Positions 8,614 to 17,012 of a stretch of 64,000 nt of DNA are shown here, piece by piece. A program made the position numbers and the translations under genes. The notes below the pieces were generated by a model, which saw only the letters and a program-made list of their open reading frames with translations, did no database searches and was not told the DNA's origin. How positions within the stretch are numbered: the stretch's first letter is position 1; each line of letters begins with the position of its first letter. Source of the DNA: Bacteroidales bacterium (GTDB taxonomy: Bacteria; Bacteroidota; Bacteroidia; Bacteroidales; Muribaculaceae); contig CAJTFH010000015.1 of assembly GCA_910575545.1 (NCBI GenBank), positions 1 through 64,000 on the forward strand, in the 5' to 3' direction.

Positions 8614-9045
8614 AAGAAGTATTATGACGCGCTGAAATCAGTGAACAACCTTGTCCGGGATGCCCGCAAGGTGCAGCAGACCATTCTGATGGTGGGCGAC
8701 ATCACCGACATCTATGTGACCAACTTCCAACGGATGATGCGTGACGACAACTTCACCGTGGAGGAACTGGGAGCCATCGCCTTCGGGTACACGAAGCTGC
8801 TGGAAGAGAGCAACGATGTACTGACCGAACTGAAAAACGTGGTGAACATCACCACGCTCTCCATGACCGACAAGGAGCGCATGGACGTGGTGGAACGCTG
8901 CCATTCCAAGATGAAGCGTTACCGCAACCTCGTGAGCTACTACACCAACAAGAACATATCGGTGTCCTACCTCCGCGCTAAAAAGAAGAACGACCTCGAC
9001 CGCATCATGGGGCTGTACGGGAACAAGAACGAAAGATACTGGTAG
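8614..9045 (+). CDS. traI: TraI, 3' exon (143 residues, DUF4141)
   Basis: From the intron end the frame reads KKYYDALKSVNNLVRDARKV to …GNKNERYW and a TAG stop. It holds most of the helical TraI domain. Its codon use and GC content match the neighbouring tra genes rather than the intron. It joins in frame to exon 1. A gene finder would be likely to call an artificial start such as GTG 8641 or to fuse the exon with intron sequence upstream; neither is expected to be real. The stop lies three bases before the traJ start, so the two are coupled. Confidence 0.88.
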   Translation, partial: KKYYDALKSVNNLVRDARKVQQTILMVGDITDIYVTNFQRMMRDDNFTVEELGAIAFGYTKLLEESNDVLTELKNVVNITTLSMTDKERMDVVERCHSKMKRYRNLVSYYTNKNISVSYLRAKKKNDLDRIMGLYGNKNERYW

Positions 9046-9048
9046 CCT

Positions 9049-10053
9049 ATGGAGTTTGACAACCTTCACCAGATATTACGCTCGCTCTACGAGCAGATGA
9101 TGCCGCTGTGCGAGGACATGGCGGGCGTGGCGAAAGGCATCGCCGGGCTGGGCGCGTTGTTCTACGTCGCCTACCGGGTATGGCAGTCGCTGGCGAGAGC
9201 CGAACCGATAGACGTGTTCCCGATGCTCCGCCCCTTCGCCATCGGTCTTTGCATCATGTTCTTCCCCACGGTTGTGCTGGGTACGATAAACAGCATTCTC
9301 TCGCCCGTCGTGCAAGGCACGGCGAAGATGCTGGAGGCGGAAACGCTCGACATGAACACCTACCGCCAGCAGAAGGACAAATTGGAATACGAGGCGATGA
9401 TGCGCAACCCCGAAACCGCCTACCTCGTGTCCAACGAGGAGTTTGACAAGCAGCTGGAGGAACTCGGCTGGTCGCCCTCCGACATGGTGACGATGGCGGG
9501 GATGTATATTGACCGGGGGATGTACAACATGAAGAAGGGCATCCGCGACTTCTTCCGCGAGATACTGGAACTGCTGTTCCAAGCCGCAGCCCTCGTGATA
9601 GACACCGTCCGCACCTTCTTCCTCGTGGTGCTGGCGATACTCGGTCCGATAGCTTTCGCCATATCGGTGTGGGACGGCTTCCAAAGCACGCTCACGCAGT
9701 GGATATGCCGATACATACAGGTCTATCTGTGGCTGCCGGTGTCGGACATGTTCAGCACCATACTGGCTAAAATACAGGTGCTGATGCTGCAAAGCGACAT
9801 CGAGCGGATGCAGGCTGACCCGAACTTCTCGCTGGATTCGAGCGACGGGGTGTATATCGTATTCCTCTGCATCGGCATCATCGGCTACTTCACGATACCC
9901 ACCGTTGCGGGCTGGATCATCCAAGCCGGAGGCATGGGCAGTTACAACCGCACCATGAACCAGATGGCGGGACGTGCCGGAGGCATGGCGGGCGGAGTCG
10001 CAGGAGCGACCGCAGGAAATGCCGTCGGACGCATCGGCAAGCTGCTGAAATAA
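9049..10053 (+). CDS. traJ: TraJ, VirB6-like conjugation membrane protein
   Basis: A 334-residue polytopic membrane protein beginning MEFDNLHQILRSLYEQMMPL, as in CTnDOT TraJ. Hydrophobic segments lie near residues 28-45, 62-85, 175-215 and 260-290, and the C-terminus is Gly/Ala-rich (GRAGGMAGGVAGATAGNAVG). By topology and operon position it is the VirB6-type inner-membrane channel component. The ATG follows the traI stop by three bases. Length agrees with the family, and there is no sign of damage. Confidence 0.93.
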   Translation: MEFDNLHQILRSLYEQMMPLCEDMAGVAKGIAGLGALFYVAYRVWQSLARAEPIDVFPMLRPFAIGLCIMFFPTVVLGTINSILSPVVQGTAKMLEAETLDMNTYRQQKDKLEYEAMMRNPETAYLVSNEEFDKQLEELGWSPSDMVTMAGMYIDRGMYNMKKGIRDFFREILELLFQAAALVIDTVRTFFLVVLAILGPIAFAISVWDGFQSTLTQWICRYIQVYLWLPVSDMFSTILAKIQVLMLQSDIERMQADPNFSLDSSDGVYIVFLCIGIIGYFTIPTVAGWIIQAGGMGSYNRTMNQMAGRAGGMAGGVAGATAGNAVGRIGKLLK

Positions 10054-10085
10054 TCAATGTGAAATCATAAACGGAAAAAGAAAAA

Positions 10086-10709
10086 ATGGAATTCAAGTCA
10101 CTCAGAAACATCGAATCGTCGTTCAGGCAGATACGCCTGTTCGGTATCGTCTTCCTCTCGCTATGTGCCGTGGTGACGGTGTGGAGCGTGTGGAACTCCT
10201 ACCGTTTCGCCGAGAAACAACGGGAGAAGATCTATGTGCTGGACAACGGCAAGAGCCTGATGCTCGCCTTGTCGCAGGACTTGTCGCAGAACCGCCCGGC
10301 GGAGGCACGGGAGCATGTGCGCCGTTTCCACGAGCTGTTCTTCACGCTGTCACCCGAAAAGAGCGCGATTGAACACAACGTGAAACGAGCCTTGCTGCTG
10401 GCGGACAAGAGTGTGTACCACTATTATTCGGACTTCGCCGAGAAGGGGTACTACAACCGCATCATCGCCGGGAACATCAACCAAGTGCTGAAGGTGGACA
10501 GCGTGGTGTGCGACTTCAACGCCTATCCCTACCGCGCCGTGACCTACGCCACGCAGAAAATCATCCGGCAGAGCAACGTCACCGAGCGCAGCCTCGTGAC
10601 CACCTGCCGCCTGCTGAACGCATCACGGTCGGACGACAACCCCAACGGCTTCACCATCGAGGGGTTCACCATCATCGAGAACAAGGATTTACAGACAATC
10701 AAACGGTAA
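10086..10709 (+). CDS. traK: TraK, conjugation protein (VirB8-like)
   Basis: A 207-residue protein with a short cytoplasmic N-terminus, one transmembrane helix at about residues 18-38 (IVFLSLCAVVTVWSVWNSYR) and a soluble periplasmic domain. This is the layout of VirB8-type scaffold proteins, and the sequence and length match the TraK family of Bacteroides conjugative transposons. The gene lies between traJ and traL as in CTnDOT, and its stop is six bases before traL. It probably bridges the inner-membrane complex to TraM/TraN; this is inferred from the family. Confidence 0.92.
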   Translation: MEFKSLRNIESSFRQIRLFGIVFLSLCAVVTVWSVWNSYRFAEKQREKIYVLDNGKSLMLALSQDLSQNRPAEAREHVRRFHELFFTLSPEKSAIEHNVKRALLLADKSVYHYYSDFAEKGYYNRIIAGNINQVLKVDSVVCDFNAYPYRAVTYATQKIIRQSNVTERSLVTTCRLLNASRSDDNPNGFTIEGFTIIENKDLQTIKR

Positions 10710-10715
10710 CAGGTT

Positions 10716-11036
10716 ATGAAACGGAAAGTAAAAAGTATCAGAAAATCAATGTGGGGTATGTATTGGAAGCTCCACGACAAACGGAAACAAATCGTGGCAA
10801 AAGTCAAAGGCTATCTGGACGGCTTGCCGCCGGAAACACGCCGCCGCATCGTGCTGGGGATGCTCGCCGCCTTCGCGGTGCTTGCCCTCTACACCTTCGG
10901 CAGAGCCGTCTATGACATCGGCAGGAATGACGGCTCACGCATGGAAATGGGACACGCCGGACGGGTGGAACTGCCGACCCCGACGGAAACAGGCAATCAC
11001 TTAACACCTTATTTATATGGAACAGACGAAGAATGA
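10716..11036 (+). CDS. traL: TraL, small conjugation protein (DUF3989)
   Basis: A 106-residue protein with a basic N-terminus (MKRKVKSIRKSMWGMYWKLH) and one transmembrane helix (RIVLGMLAAFAVLALYTF, about residues 45-62). It fits the small membrane protein TraL/DUF3989. It overlaps the traM start by 20 bases, which implies translational coupling with the VirB10-like protein. No enzymatic motif is seen. Its exact role is unknown. Confidence 0.88.
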   Translation: MKRKVKSIRKSMWGMYWKLHDKRKQIVAKVKGYLDGLPPETRRRIVLGMLAAFAVLALYTFGRAVYDIGRNDGSRMEMGHAGRVELPTPTETGNHLTPYLYGTDEE

Positions 11037-12369
11037 ACCGACGAAAGAGAACAAAGCCGCTCCCGACACGGGAAAGCCGAAAAAGGAGCGCGAACCGCTG
11101 ACCGAGGCACAGCGGCTGAAACGGCAGAAGATGATCGTGCTGCCCGCTATGGTGCTGGTGTTCATCGGGGCGATGTGGCTGATATTCGCTCCGTCCTCCG
11201 ACAAGGAGCAACCGCCGGGAACAGACGGCTACAACACCGAGATGCCCGACGCGGACAAGGCGAACAAGCAGATTATCGGCGACAAGCTGAAAGCCTACGA
11301 GCATGGGGAGATGGAAGAGCGGTTGGAAAACCGCAACCGTGCCATCGGGCAGCTGGGCGACATGTTCGACCGCGAGATAGCGGGAACGGAGGACGGGACG
11401 GACTTCGACCTCGCCAATCCGGGCGGCAAGGAGGAAAAGGCACAGCCCGCCACGCCGCAGACCATCCAATCCTCCGCTGCCGCCTACCGTGACCTGAACG
11501 CCACGCTCGGCAACTTCTACGAACAGCCGAAGAATGACAATGCCGAAATGGATGAACTGCTGGAGCGCATCGCCTCGCTGGAGTCGGAACTGGAAAGCGA
11601 GAAGGGCAAGGCTTCCGCCGTGGATGACCAAGTGGCACTCATGGAGAAATCCTACGAGCTGGCGGCAAAGTACATGGGCGGTCAGAACGGCAGACAGCCT
11701 TCGGCGGAACAGGCGGCAGAGCCGCCCACTGTGCAGAAGGGGAAAAAGAACACGGCTACACCCGTAAGACAAGTGACCCGCCAAGTCGTTTCCTCGCTTG
11801 CACAGCCCATGTGCAATGCGGAGTTTGTCGCCGCCTTCTCGCAGGAAAGCAACCGGGGTTTCAACACGACTGTCGGCACGGCGGAGGTATCGGACAGGAA
11901 CACCATCCCGGCGTGTGTGCATGGTGCGCAGAGCGTGACAGACGGGCAGACGGTAAGGCTGCGCCTGCTGGAGCCTATGGCGGTGGCGGGCAGGACAATT
12001 CCCCGCAATGCGGTAGTGGTCGGCACGGGCAAGATACAGGGTGAGCGGCTCGACATCGGGATCACCTCGTTGGAATACGACGGCACGATTATCCCGGTGG
12101 AGCTTGCGGTCTATGACACGGACGGACAGCCCGGCATCTTCATCCCGAATTCGATGGAGATGAACGCCGTCAGGGAGGTCGCCGCCAACATGGGTGGCTC
12201 GTTGGGGAGTAGCATCAACATCTCCACCAATGCCGGGGCGCAACTTGCCTCCGACTTGGGCAAGGGGCTGATACAAGGCACGAGCCAGTATATCGCCAAG
12301 AAGATGCGAACCGTCAAGGTGCATCTGAAAGCCGGGTACAGGGTCATGCTTTACCAAGAAAAAGATTGA
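11017..12369 (+). CDS. traM: TraM, VirB10-like conjugation protein
   Basis: A 450-residue protein with a charged cytoplasmic N-terminus (NEPTKENKAAPDTGKPKKER), a single transmembrane helix at about residues 47-64 (VLPAMVLVFIGAMWLIFA), a long coiled, Gln/Glu-rich periplasmic stretch, and a C-terminal beta domain with VRLRLLEPMAVAGRTIPRNA, typical of TraM/VirB10. VirB10 proteins span the envelope and couple the ATPases to the outer-membrane pore. A long open frame runs antisense through it but is only a GC-rich shadow. Length agrees with the family. Confidence 0.93.
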   Translation: MEQTKNEPTKENKAAPDTGKPKKEREPLTEAQRLKRQKMIVLPAMVLVFIGAMWLIFAPSSDKEQPPGTDGYNTEMPDADKANKQIIGDKLKAYEHGEMEERLENRNRAIGQLGDMFDREIAGTEDGTDFDLANPGGKEEKAQPATPQTIQSSAAAYRDLNATLGNFYEQPKNDNAEMDELLERIASLESELESEKGKASAVDDQVALMEKSYELAAKYMGGQNGRQPSAEQAAEPPTVQKGKKNTATPVRQVTRQVVSSLAQPMCNAEFVAAFSQESNRGFNTTVGTAEVSDRNTIPACVHGAQSVTDGQTVRLRLLEPMAVAGRTIPRNAVVVGTGKIQGERLDIGITSLEYDGTIIPVELAVYDTDGQPGIFIPNSMEMNAVREVAANMGGSLGSSINISTNAGAQLASDLGKGLIQGTSQYIAKKMRTVKVHLKAGYRVMLYQEKD

Positions 12370-12406
12370 GAACAATAAAAAAATTACCACTAAAAATCCA
12401 AAAGTA

Positions 12407-13393
12407 ATGAGAAAAGTAATCATCATGTTTGCCCTCGCTATGGGCATCGCAACTGCTAACGCGCAGGAGAATGTAACCGTTGAAACGACCAACGGAAGTG
12501 AACAACCGACCTTGACGAAGGAGGTCTACCCGCAGAAGGAGGCGGACGGCGACCTGTATCACGGGCTGTCGCGCAAGCTGACCTTCGACCGCATGATACC
12601 GCCGCACGGTCTGGAAGTGACCTACGACAAGACCGTCCACATCATCTTTCCGGCGGAGGTGCGCTATGTAGATTTAGGCTCGCCCGACCTGATTGCCGGG
12701 AAAGCAGACGGAGCGGAGAACGTAATCCGCGTGAAGGCTACCGTGCGGAACTTCCCCAACGAAACCAACATGTCCGTCATCACGGAGGACGGCAGTTTCT
12801 ACACCTTCAACGTGAAGTATGCCGCCGAACCGCTGCTGCTCAACGTGGAGATGTGCGACTTCATCCATGACGGCAGCACGGTGAACCGCCCGAACAACGC
12901 GCAGGAAATCTATCTGAAAGAGCTGGGCAGCGAAAGCCCGATGCTGGTGCGACTTATCATGAAGTCAATTTACAAGCAGAACAAGCGCGAGGTGAAGCAT
13001 ATCGGCTGCAAGCGTTTCGGCATCCAGTACCTGTTGAAAGGCATCTACACGCACAACGGCTTGCTTTATTTCCACACGGAGATAAGGAACCAGAGCAACG
13101 TGCCTTTCGATGTGGACTACATCACTTGGAAAATCGTGGACAAGAAGGTGGCGAAGCGTACCGCCGTGCAGGAGCAGATCATTCTGCCGCTCCGTGCGCA
13201 GAACTACGCCACACTCGTGCCGGGCAAAAAGAGTGAGCGCACGGTCTTCACTATGGCGAAGTTCACCATCCCCGATGACAAGTGCCTCATTGTGGAACTT
13301 AACGAGAAGAACGGCGGCCGTCACCAGTCCTTCGTGATCGAGAACGAGGACTTGGTACGCGCCAATACCATCAACGAACTTCAAGTGCGCTGA
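12407..13393 (+). CDS. traN: TraN, VirB9-like conjugation protein (DUF4138)
   Basis: A 328-residue exported protein with signal peptide MRKVIIMFALAMGIATANAQ. The mature part has the DUF4138 features (KLTFDRMIPPHGLEVTYDKT, HIIFPAEVRYVDLGS) and a beta-rich C-terminal half. TraN is the VirB9-like partner of TraM in the outer part of the channel. The traO ATG lies two bases after the TGA stop. Family-typical length, intact. Confidence 0.93.
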   Translation: MRKVIIMFALAMGIATANAQENVTVETTNGSEQPTLTKEVYPQKEADGDLYHGLSRKLTFDRMIPPHGLEVTYDKTVHIIFPAEVRYVDLGSPDLIAGKADGAENVIRVKATVRNFPNETNMSVITEDGSFYTFNVKYAAEPLLLNVEMCDFIHDGSTVNRPNNAQEIYLKELGSESPMLVRLIMKSIYKQNKREVKHIGCKRFGIQYLLKGIYTHNGLLYFHTEIRNQSNVPFDVDYITWKIVDKKVAKRTAVQEQIILPLRAQNYATLVPGKKSERTVFTMAKFTIPDDKCLIVELNEKNGGRHQSFVIENEDLVRANTINELQVR

Positions 13394-13395
13394 CC

Positions 13396-13971
13396 ATGAG
13401 AAAATACATCGCAATAATCATCGCGTCGCTTGCCCTTTTCACGGGGCAGGCGCACGCCCAGCGATGCCTGCCGAAGATGCAGGGCATCGAGGTAAGAGCG
13501 AACATGGCGGACGGCTTCAATCCCGGTGGCAAGGACGGCGGGTACAGCTTCGGGGCGGCACTCTCCACCTACACGAAGAAGGGGAACAAGTGGGTGTTCG
13601 GTGGCGAATACCTCCTGAAGAACAATCCCTACAAGGACACCAAGATACCCGTGGCGCAGTTCACGGCGGAGGGCGGATATTATTTCAAGATACTGTCGGA
13701 TGCCCGAAAAATCGTGTTCGCCTATGCCGGGGCTTCGGCTCTTGCCGGATATGAGTCGGTGAACTGGGGAAAGAAGGTGCTGCATGACGGCTCCACGCTG
13801 CACGACCGGGATACCTTCATCTACGGCGGTGCGCTGACGCTTGATGTGGAGTGCTACGTGGCAGACCGTATTGCCTTGCTTGCCAACCTGCGGGAGCGTT
13901 GCCTGTGGGGTGGCGACACAAGGAAGTTCCACACGCAGTTCGGGGTCGGCATCAAGTTCATCATCAACTGA
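13396..13971 (+). CDS. traO: TraO, conjugation outer-membrane-associated protein
   Basis: A 191-residue protein with signal peptide MRKYIAIIIASLALFTGQAH and cleavage near AQ. The mature chain resembles a small beta-barrel-like protein (GGYSFGAALSTYTKKGNKWV, FGVGIKFIIN at the end), as in TraO of CTnDOT. The aromatic C-terminal strand fits an outer-membrane location; that is inference. It sits between traN and traP, as expected. Confidence 0.92.
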   Translation: MRKYIAIIIASLALFTGQAHAQRCLPKMQGIEVRANMADGFNPGGKDGGYSFGAALSTYTKKGNKWVFGGEYLLKNNPYKDTKIPVAQFTAEGGYYFKILSDARKIVFAYAGASALAGYESVNWGKKVLHDGSTLHDRDTFIYGGALTLDVECYVADRIALLANLRERCLWGGDTRKFHTQFGVGIKFIIN

Positions 13972-13978
13972 CACGGGC

Positions 13979-14881
13979 ATGGAACGGACGGAAATAGATG
14001 CTGTCAGACGGATGCCGCTTGCGGATTTTCTCGCACGGTTGGGGCATGAGCCTGTCAGAAGGAGCGGTAACGAGCTGTGGTATCTCGCCCCGTACAGGGG
14101 CGAACGCACACCCTCTTTCCGTGTGAACGTGGCGAAACAGCTCTGGTACGACTTCGGCTTGGGCAAGGGCGGCGATATTTTCACGCTTGCCGGGGAGTTT
14201 CTGCAAAGCGATGACTTTAGGACGCAGGCGAAGTTCATAGCGGAAGCCGCCAATATGACGGTGACCGGATGGGAAAAGCCCGCCTATTTCCCAAAGCCGA
14301 CCGAACCCGTCTTTGAGGATGTGGAGGTCGCTCCGCTGTTTCGTTCACCGCTGACGGAGTATTTAGAGGAACGGGGCATACCAATCGGAGTAGCATCCCG
14401 CCACTGTTGCCGTCTGAACTACGGCGTTCGTGGAAAACGGTATTTTGCCGTCGGTTTCCCGAACATGGCAGGAGGTTATGAAGCCAGAAGCCGCTTTTTC
14501 AAGGGGTGCATACCACCGAAGTCTGTATCGCTGGTAAAGGCGAAGGATACCACGGCTGACGAGTGCCTCGTGTTTGAGGGCTTCATGGACTTCCTATCCG
14601 CTCTGACGCTTGGTGTAACCGGTAACGCAGACTGCCTTGTGCTGAACTCTGTCGCCAATGTAGGTAAAGCTGTGGAACTGCTGGACGGTTACAGGCGCAT
14701 CGGCTGCTTCCTCGACCGTGACGAAGCTGGACGGCGGACGCTTGACACTCTTGCCAAACGGTATGGGGCGCGTGTCACCGACCGTTCCTCACTCTATGAC
14801 GGTTGCAAGGACTTGAACGAGTACCTGCAACAGACAACGAAAAAACAGAAAAACAACCATCAAAAAATCGAAGAAAAATGA
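13979..14881 (+). CDS. traP: TraP, Toprim-type DNA primase
   Basis: A 300-residue primase from ATG 13979, eight bases after traO; an in-frame extension upstream lies inside traO and is rejected. The N-terminal half resembles a DnaG zinc-binding region without a full set of cysteines (APYRGERTPSFRVN, WYDFGLGKGGDIF). The C-terminal half is a Toprim domain with the acidic motifs VFEGFMDFLS and FLDRDEAGRR. TraP is thought to prime replacement-strand synthesis on the transferred single strand. It overlaps traQ by four bases (ATGA). Confidence 0.93.
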   Translation: MERTEIDAVRRMPLADFLARLGHEPVRRSGNELWYLAPYRGERTPSFRVNVAKQLWYDFGLGKGGDIFTLAGEFLQSDDFRTQAKFIAEAANMTVTGWEKPAYFPKPTEPVFEDVEVAPLFRSPLTEYLEERGIPIGVASRHCCRLNYGVRGKRYFAVGFPNMAGGYEARSRFFKGCIPPKSVSLVKAKDTTADECLVFEGFMDFLSALTLGVTGNADCLVLNSVANVGKAVELLDGYRRIGCFLDRDEAGRRTLDTLAKRYGARVTDRSSLYDGCKDLNEYLQQTTKKQKNNHQKIEEK

Positions 14882-15381
14882 ACATACTGAACAACAGAAA
14901 CAAGAGAACAAACATCTTCAAGGCGGTGGCGTTATGCCTGATAGCCGCCGTGTCATTCACCCTCGTGTCGTGCGACGACGACATGGACATCCAACAGTCC
15001 TATCCCTTCACGGTGGAGGTCATGCCCGTACCGAACAAGGTGACTAAGGGGCAGACGGTTGAAATCCGCTGTGAGTTGAAAAAGGAAGGCGACTTCGCTA
15101 ACACCCTTTACACCATCCGCTATTTTCAGTTTGAGGGAGAAGGAAAGTTGAAAATGGATAACGGCATCACCTTCCTGCCCAACGACCGCTACCTGCTGGA
15201 GAACGAAAAGTTTCGTTTGTACTACATAGCGGAGGGCGACGAAGCACACAATTTCATCGTGGTGGTGGAGGATAACTTCGGCAACTTTTTCGAGTTGGAA
15301 TTTGACTTCAACAACCGGAATGTAAAGGATGACGGCTTGACCATCGTTCCCATCGGCAACTTCAGACCCTTGCTGAAATGA
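14878..15381 (+). CDS. traQ: TraQ, conjugation lipoprotein (DUF3872)
   Basis: A 167-residue lipoprotein. The start ATG 14878 overlaps the traP stop. The N-terminal signal ends at a lipobox (SFTLVSC) followed by Asp residues (DDDMD). The mature part is an Ig-like beta domain of the TraQ/DUF3872 family (YPFTVEVMPVPNKVTKGQTV). It is probably anchored in the outer membrane. Its stop overlaps the lysozyme start (ATGA). Confidence 0.92.
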   Translation: MNILNNRNKRTNIFKAVALCLIAAVSFTLVSCDDDMDIQQSYPFTVEVMPVPNKVTKGQTVEIRCELKKEGDFANTLYTIRYFQFEGEGKLKMDNGITFLPNDRYLLENEKFRLYYIAEGDEAHNFIVVVEDNFGNFFELEFDFNNRNVKDDGLTIVPIGNFRPLLK

Positions 15382-15908
15382 TGCGTGTATTCATGGTAAT
15401 GCTCTGTTCGCTTCTGGCGGTCTGTTCCGTGTCTGCACGGATCAGCCGCCAAGAGGGGACGGACGGGCAGGCGGCAATCTACCGTCTGCCACTTTTCGAG
15501 AGGGCGGTACGCTGCACGAAATATTTTGAAGGCTGGCACTCGGAAAAGCACCACCCATATGTGGGTTGGGGTCACAAAATTTTGCCGGGCGAAAGGTACT
15601 CGGCACGAACCATGACAAAACGGCAGGCGGACGCGCTCCTGCGGAAAGACCTGCGGAAGTTTTGCGCGATGTTCCGGCAGTTCGGGAAGGACAGCCTTCT
15701 GCTTGCCACGCTTGCCTACAACGTGGGCCCATACCGGCTTTTGGGGAGCAAGACAATCCCCAAAAGCACCTTAATCAAGAAGCTGGAAGCTGGCGACAGG
15801 AACATCTACCGTGAGTATATAGCCTTCTGTAACTACAAGGGAAAACGCCACGCCATGTTGCTTAAACGGCGAAAGGCGGAGTTTGCGCTGCTGTACGAAC
15901 GACAATAA
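15378..15908 (+). CDS. Conjugation-associated lysozyme (glycoside hydrolase family 24-like)
   Basis: A 176-residue exported muramidase. The signal peptide (VFMVMLCSLLAVCSVSA) is followed by the phage-lysozyme core KYFEGWHSEKHHPYVGWGHK, where the Glu of FEGW is the expected catalytic acid, and by LATLAYNVGPYRLLGS. It should open peptidoglycan locally for assembly of the transfer channel, the role of VirB1-type enzymes. It is the last gene of the tra operon. Two ATG codons in tandem (15378, 15381) are both possible starts. A strong terminator follows. Confidence 0.9.
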   Translation: MMRVFMVMLCSLLAVCSVSARISRQEGTDGQAAIYRLPLFERAVRCTKYFEGWHSEKHHPYVGWGHKILPGERYSARTMTKRQADALLRKDLRKFCAMFRQFGKDSLLLATLAYNVGPYRLLGSKTIPKSTLIKKLEAGDRNIYREYIAFCNYKGKRHAMLLKRRKAEFALLYERQ

Positions 15909-15914
15909 TAGTTA

Positions 15915-15959
15915 GGTGTGCCAATTTGTCATTTGGCACGCCTTTTGTTATTTTTTTTG
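15915..15959 (+). terminator. Rho-independent terminator after the tra operon
   Basis: GGTGTGCCAA (15915-15924) pairs with TTGGCACGCC (15933-15942), with one G-T pair, across a short loop, and a T-rich run follows to 15959. It lies seven bases after the lysozyme stop and just before the CBASS pair, so it should isolate the cargo from tra transcription. No clear TAnnTTTG box was found for the cargo genes. Confidence 0.85.
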
Positions 15960-15974
15960 TAAAAAGTGAAAAAT

Positions 15975-17012
15975 ATGGATTATTCCCAAAAACTGAGAAA
16001 AATAAATAATCGATACAACCCAGACTCGTCAATGCTCGTAGAGCAAAGAATGTTCAGTGGAGAATCTTTATATGATAAAGATGTAGCAAGATATGTAATG
16101 CGTGCAATGAAAGCCGTTGATGAGGAATATACAAAACGGTCTAAAGCTGCAGGTGAAGTTGTTAAACAGCATCTAAAAGAATTACTTACGAATGTATCGT
16201 ATGAATATCAAGGTTCTGTTATGACAGATACACACATAAGGGGAGCTAGTGATATAGATTTACTGGTACTATGTGATAAATTTGTTGGAACAGATATTTT
16301 TAAGGTAAGAGAAGAATTAGCGAAAACATGGAAATATAACAGTTATCAGCTAGGTAGATTATGTCAGTTTGATAATTCTTTCTCTCAATATGAGGGTAAT
16401 AGTTTTCGGGATATGGCATTTTTGCGGACTCAAATTGAAAAGATTATGTCACGTACATATACTATATGTGACATATCAAAGCCCAAGGCGGTAAAAATTA
16501 CCAATCAAAATCTTCATCGGGATGTAGATATTGTAACATCATCATGGTTTCAATCGTTGGATTATGTGTTGGACGGAATGCCAGAAAACAAACGTGGCAT
16601 AAAAATATACAATAAAAGCACTGGATTTTCTGAAGGTCCTGATTATCCGTTTCTAAGCATATCAAGAATAAACCAAAGAAGTTCAGATACAAATGGACGT
16701 TTGAAAAGAATGATTAGATTCCTTAAAAATGTTCGTACAGATTCTGAGAAAGATATTCCACTTACAAGTTTTGAAATCAATGCTATCTGTTACTCAATAC
16801 CAGTACAAGATTACGCACAAAAAGAATACAAGGAATTGGTTTACATCTTGTGGTATTCTATGTTCCATTTATGGAATGATGGCAAACAAGATGAACTTAA
16901 GTCAGTGGTTGGAGACGAATATATCTTTAAAGATAAGCCAGAAAAACTTGCGGCATTAAAAGTATTGGAAGACGAAGTTTATAAAATAAATAAAGATTTA
17001 GGTAATATATGA
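15975..17012 (+). CDS. CD-NTase (CBASS cyclic-oligonucleotide synthase, CdnE-like)
   Basis: A 345-residue nucleotidyltransferase of the cGAS/DncV-like fold. The active site shows GS (residues 80-81, YQGSVMTDT) and the metal-binding pair DID at 93-95 (GASDIDLLVL), with a third acidic residue in HRDVDIV (about 183-185). The C-terminal helical half fits the OAS1/CD-NTase helical domain. It should make a cyclic nucleotide on phage infection; with STING effectors this is usually cyclic di-GMP, which is family knowledge and not shown here. GTG 15966 is an alternative start. It overlaps the TIR-STING gene by four bases. The gene is much more AT-rich than the tra genes, a sign of separate origin. Confidence 0.87.
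   Translation: MDYSQKLRKINNRYNPDSSMLVEQRMFSGESLYDKDVARYVMRAMKAVDEEYTKRSKAAGEVVKQHLKELLTNVSYEYQGSVMTDTHIRGASDIDLLVLCDKFVGTDIFKVREELAKTWKYNSYQLGRLCQFDNSFSQYEGNSFRDMAFLRTQIEKIMSRTYTICDISKPKAVKITNQNLHRDVDIVTSSWFQSLDYVLDGMPENKRGIKIYNKSTGFSEGPDYPFLSISRINQRSSDTNGRLKRMIRFLKNVRTDSEKDIPLTSFEINAICYSIPVQDYAQKEYKELVYILWYSMFHLWNDGKQDELKSVVGDEYIFKDKPEKLAALKVLEDEVYKINKDLGNI

Noticed and set aside
10804-12492. Long open frame antisense to traL/traM
   Set aside because: It has no family sequence features and is the expected shadow of GC-rich coding DNA; traM matches on the + strand.
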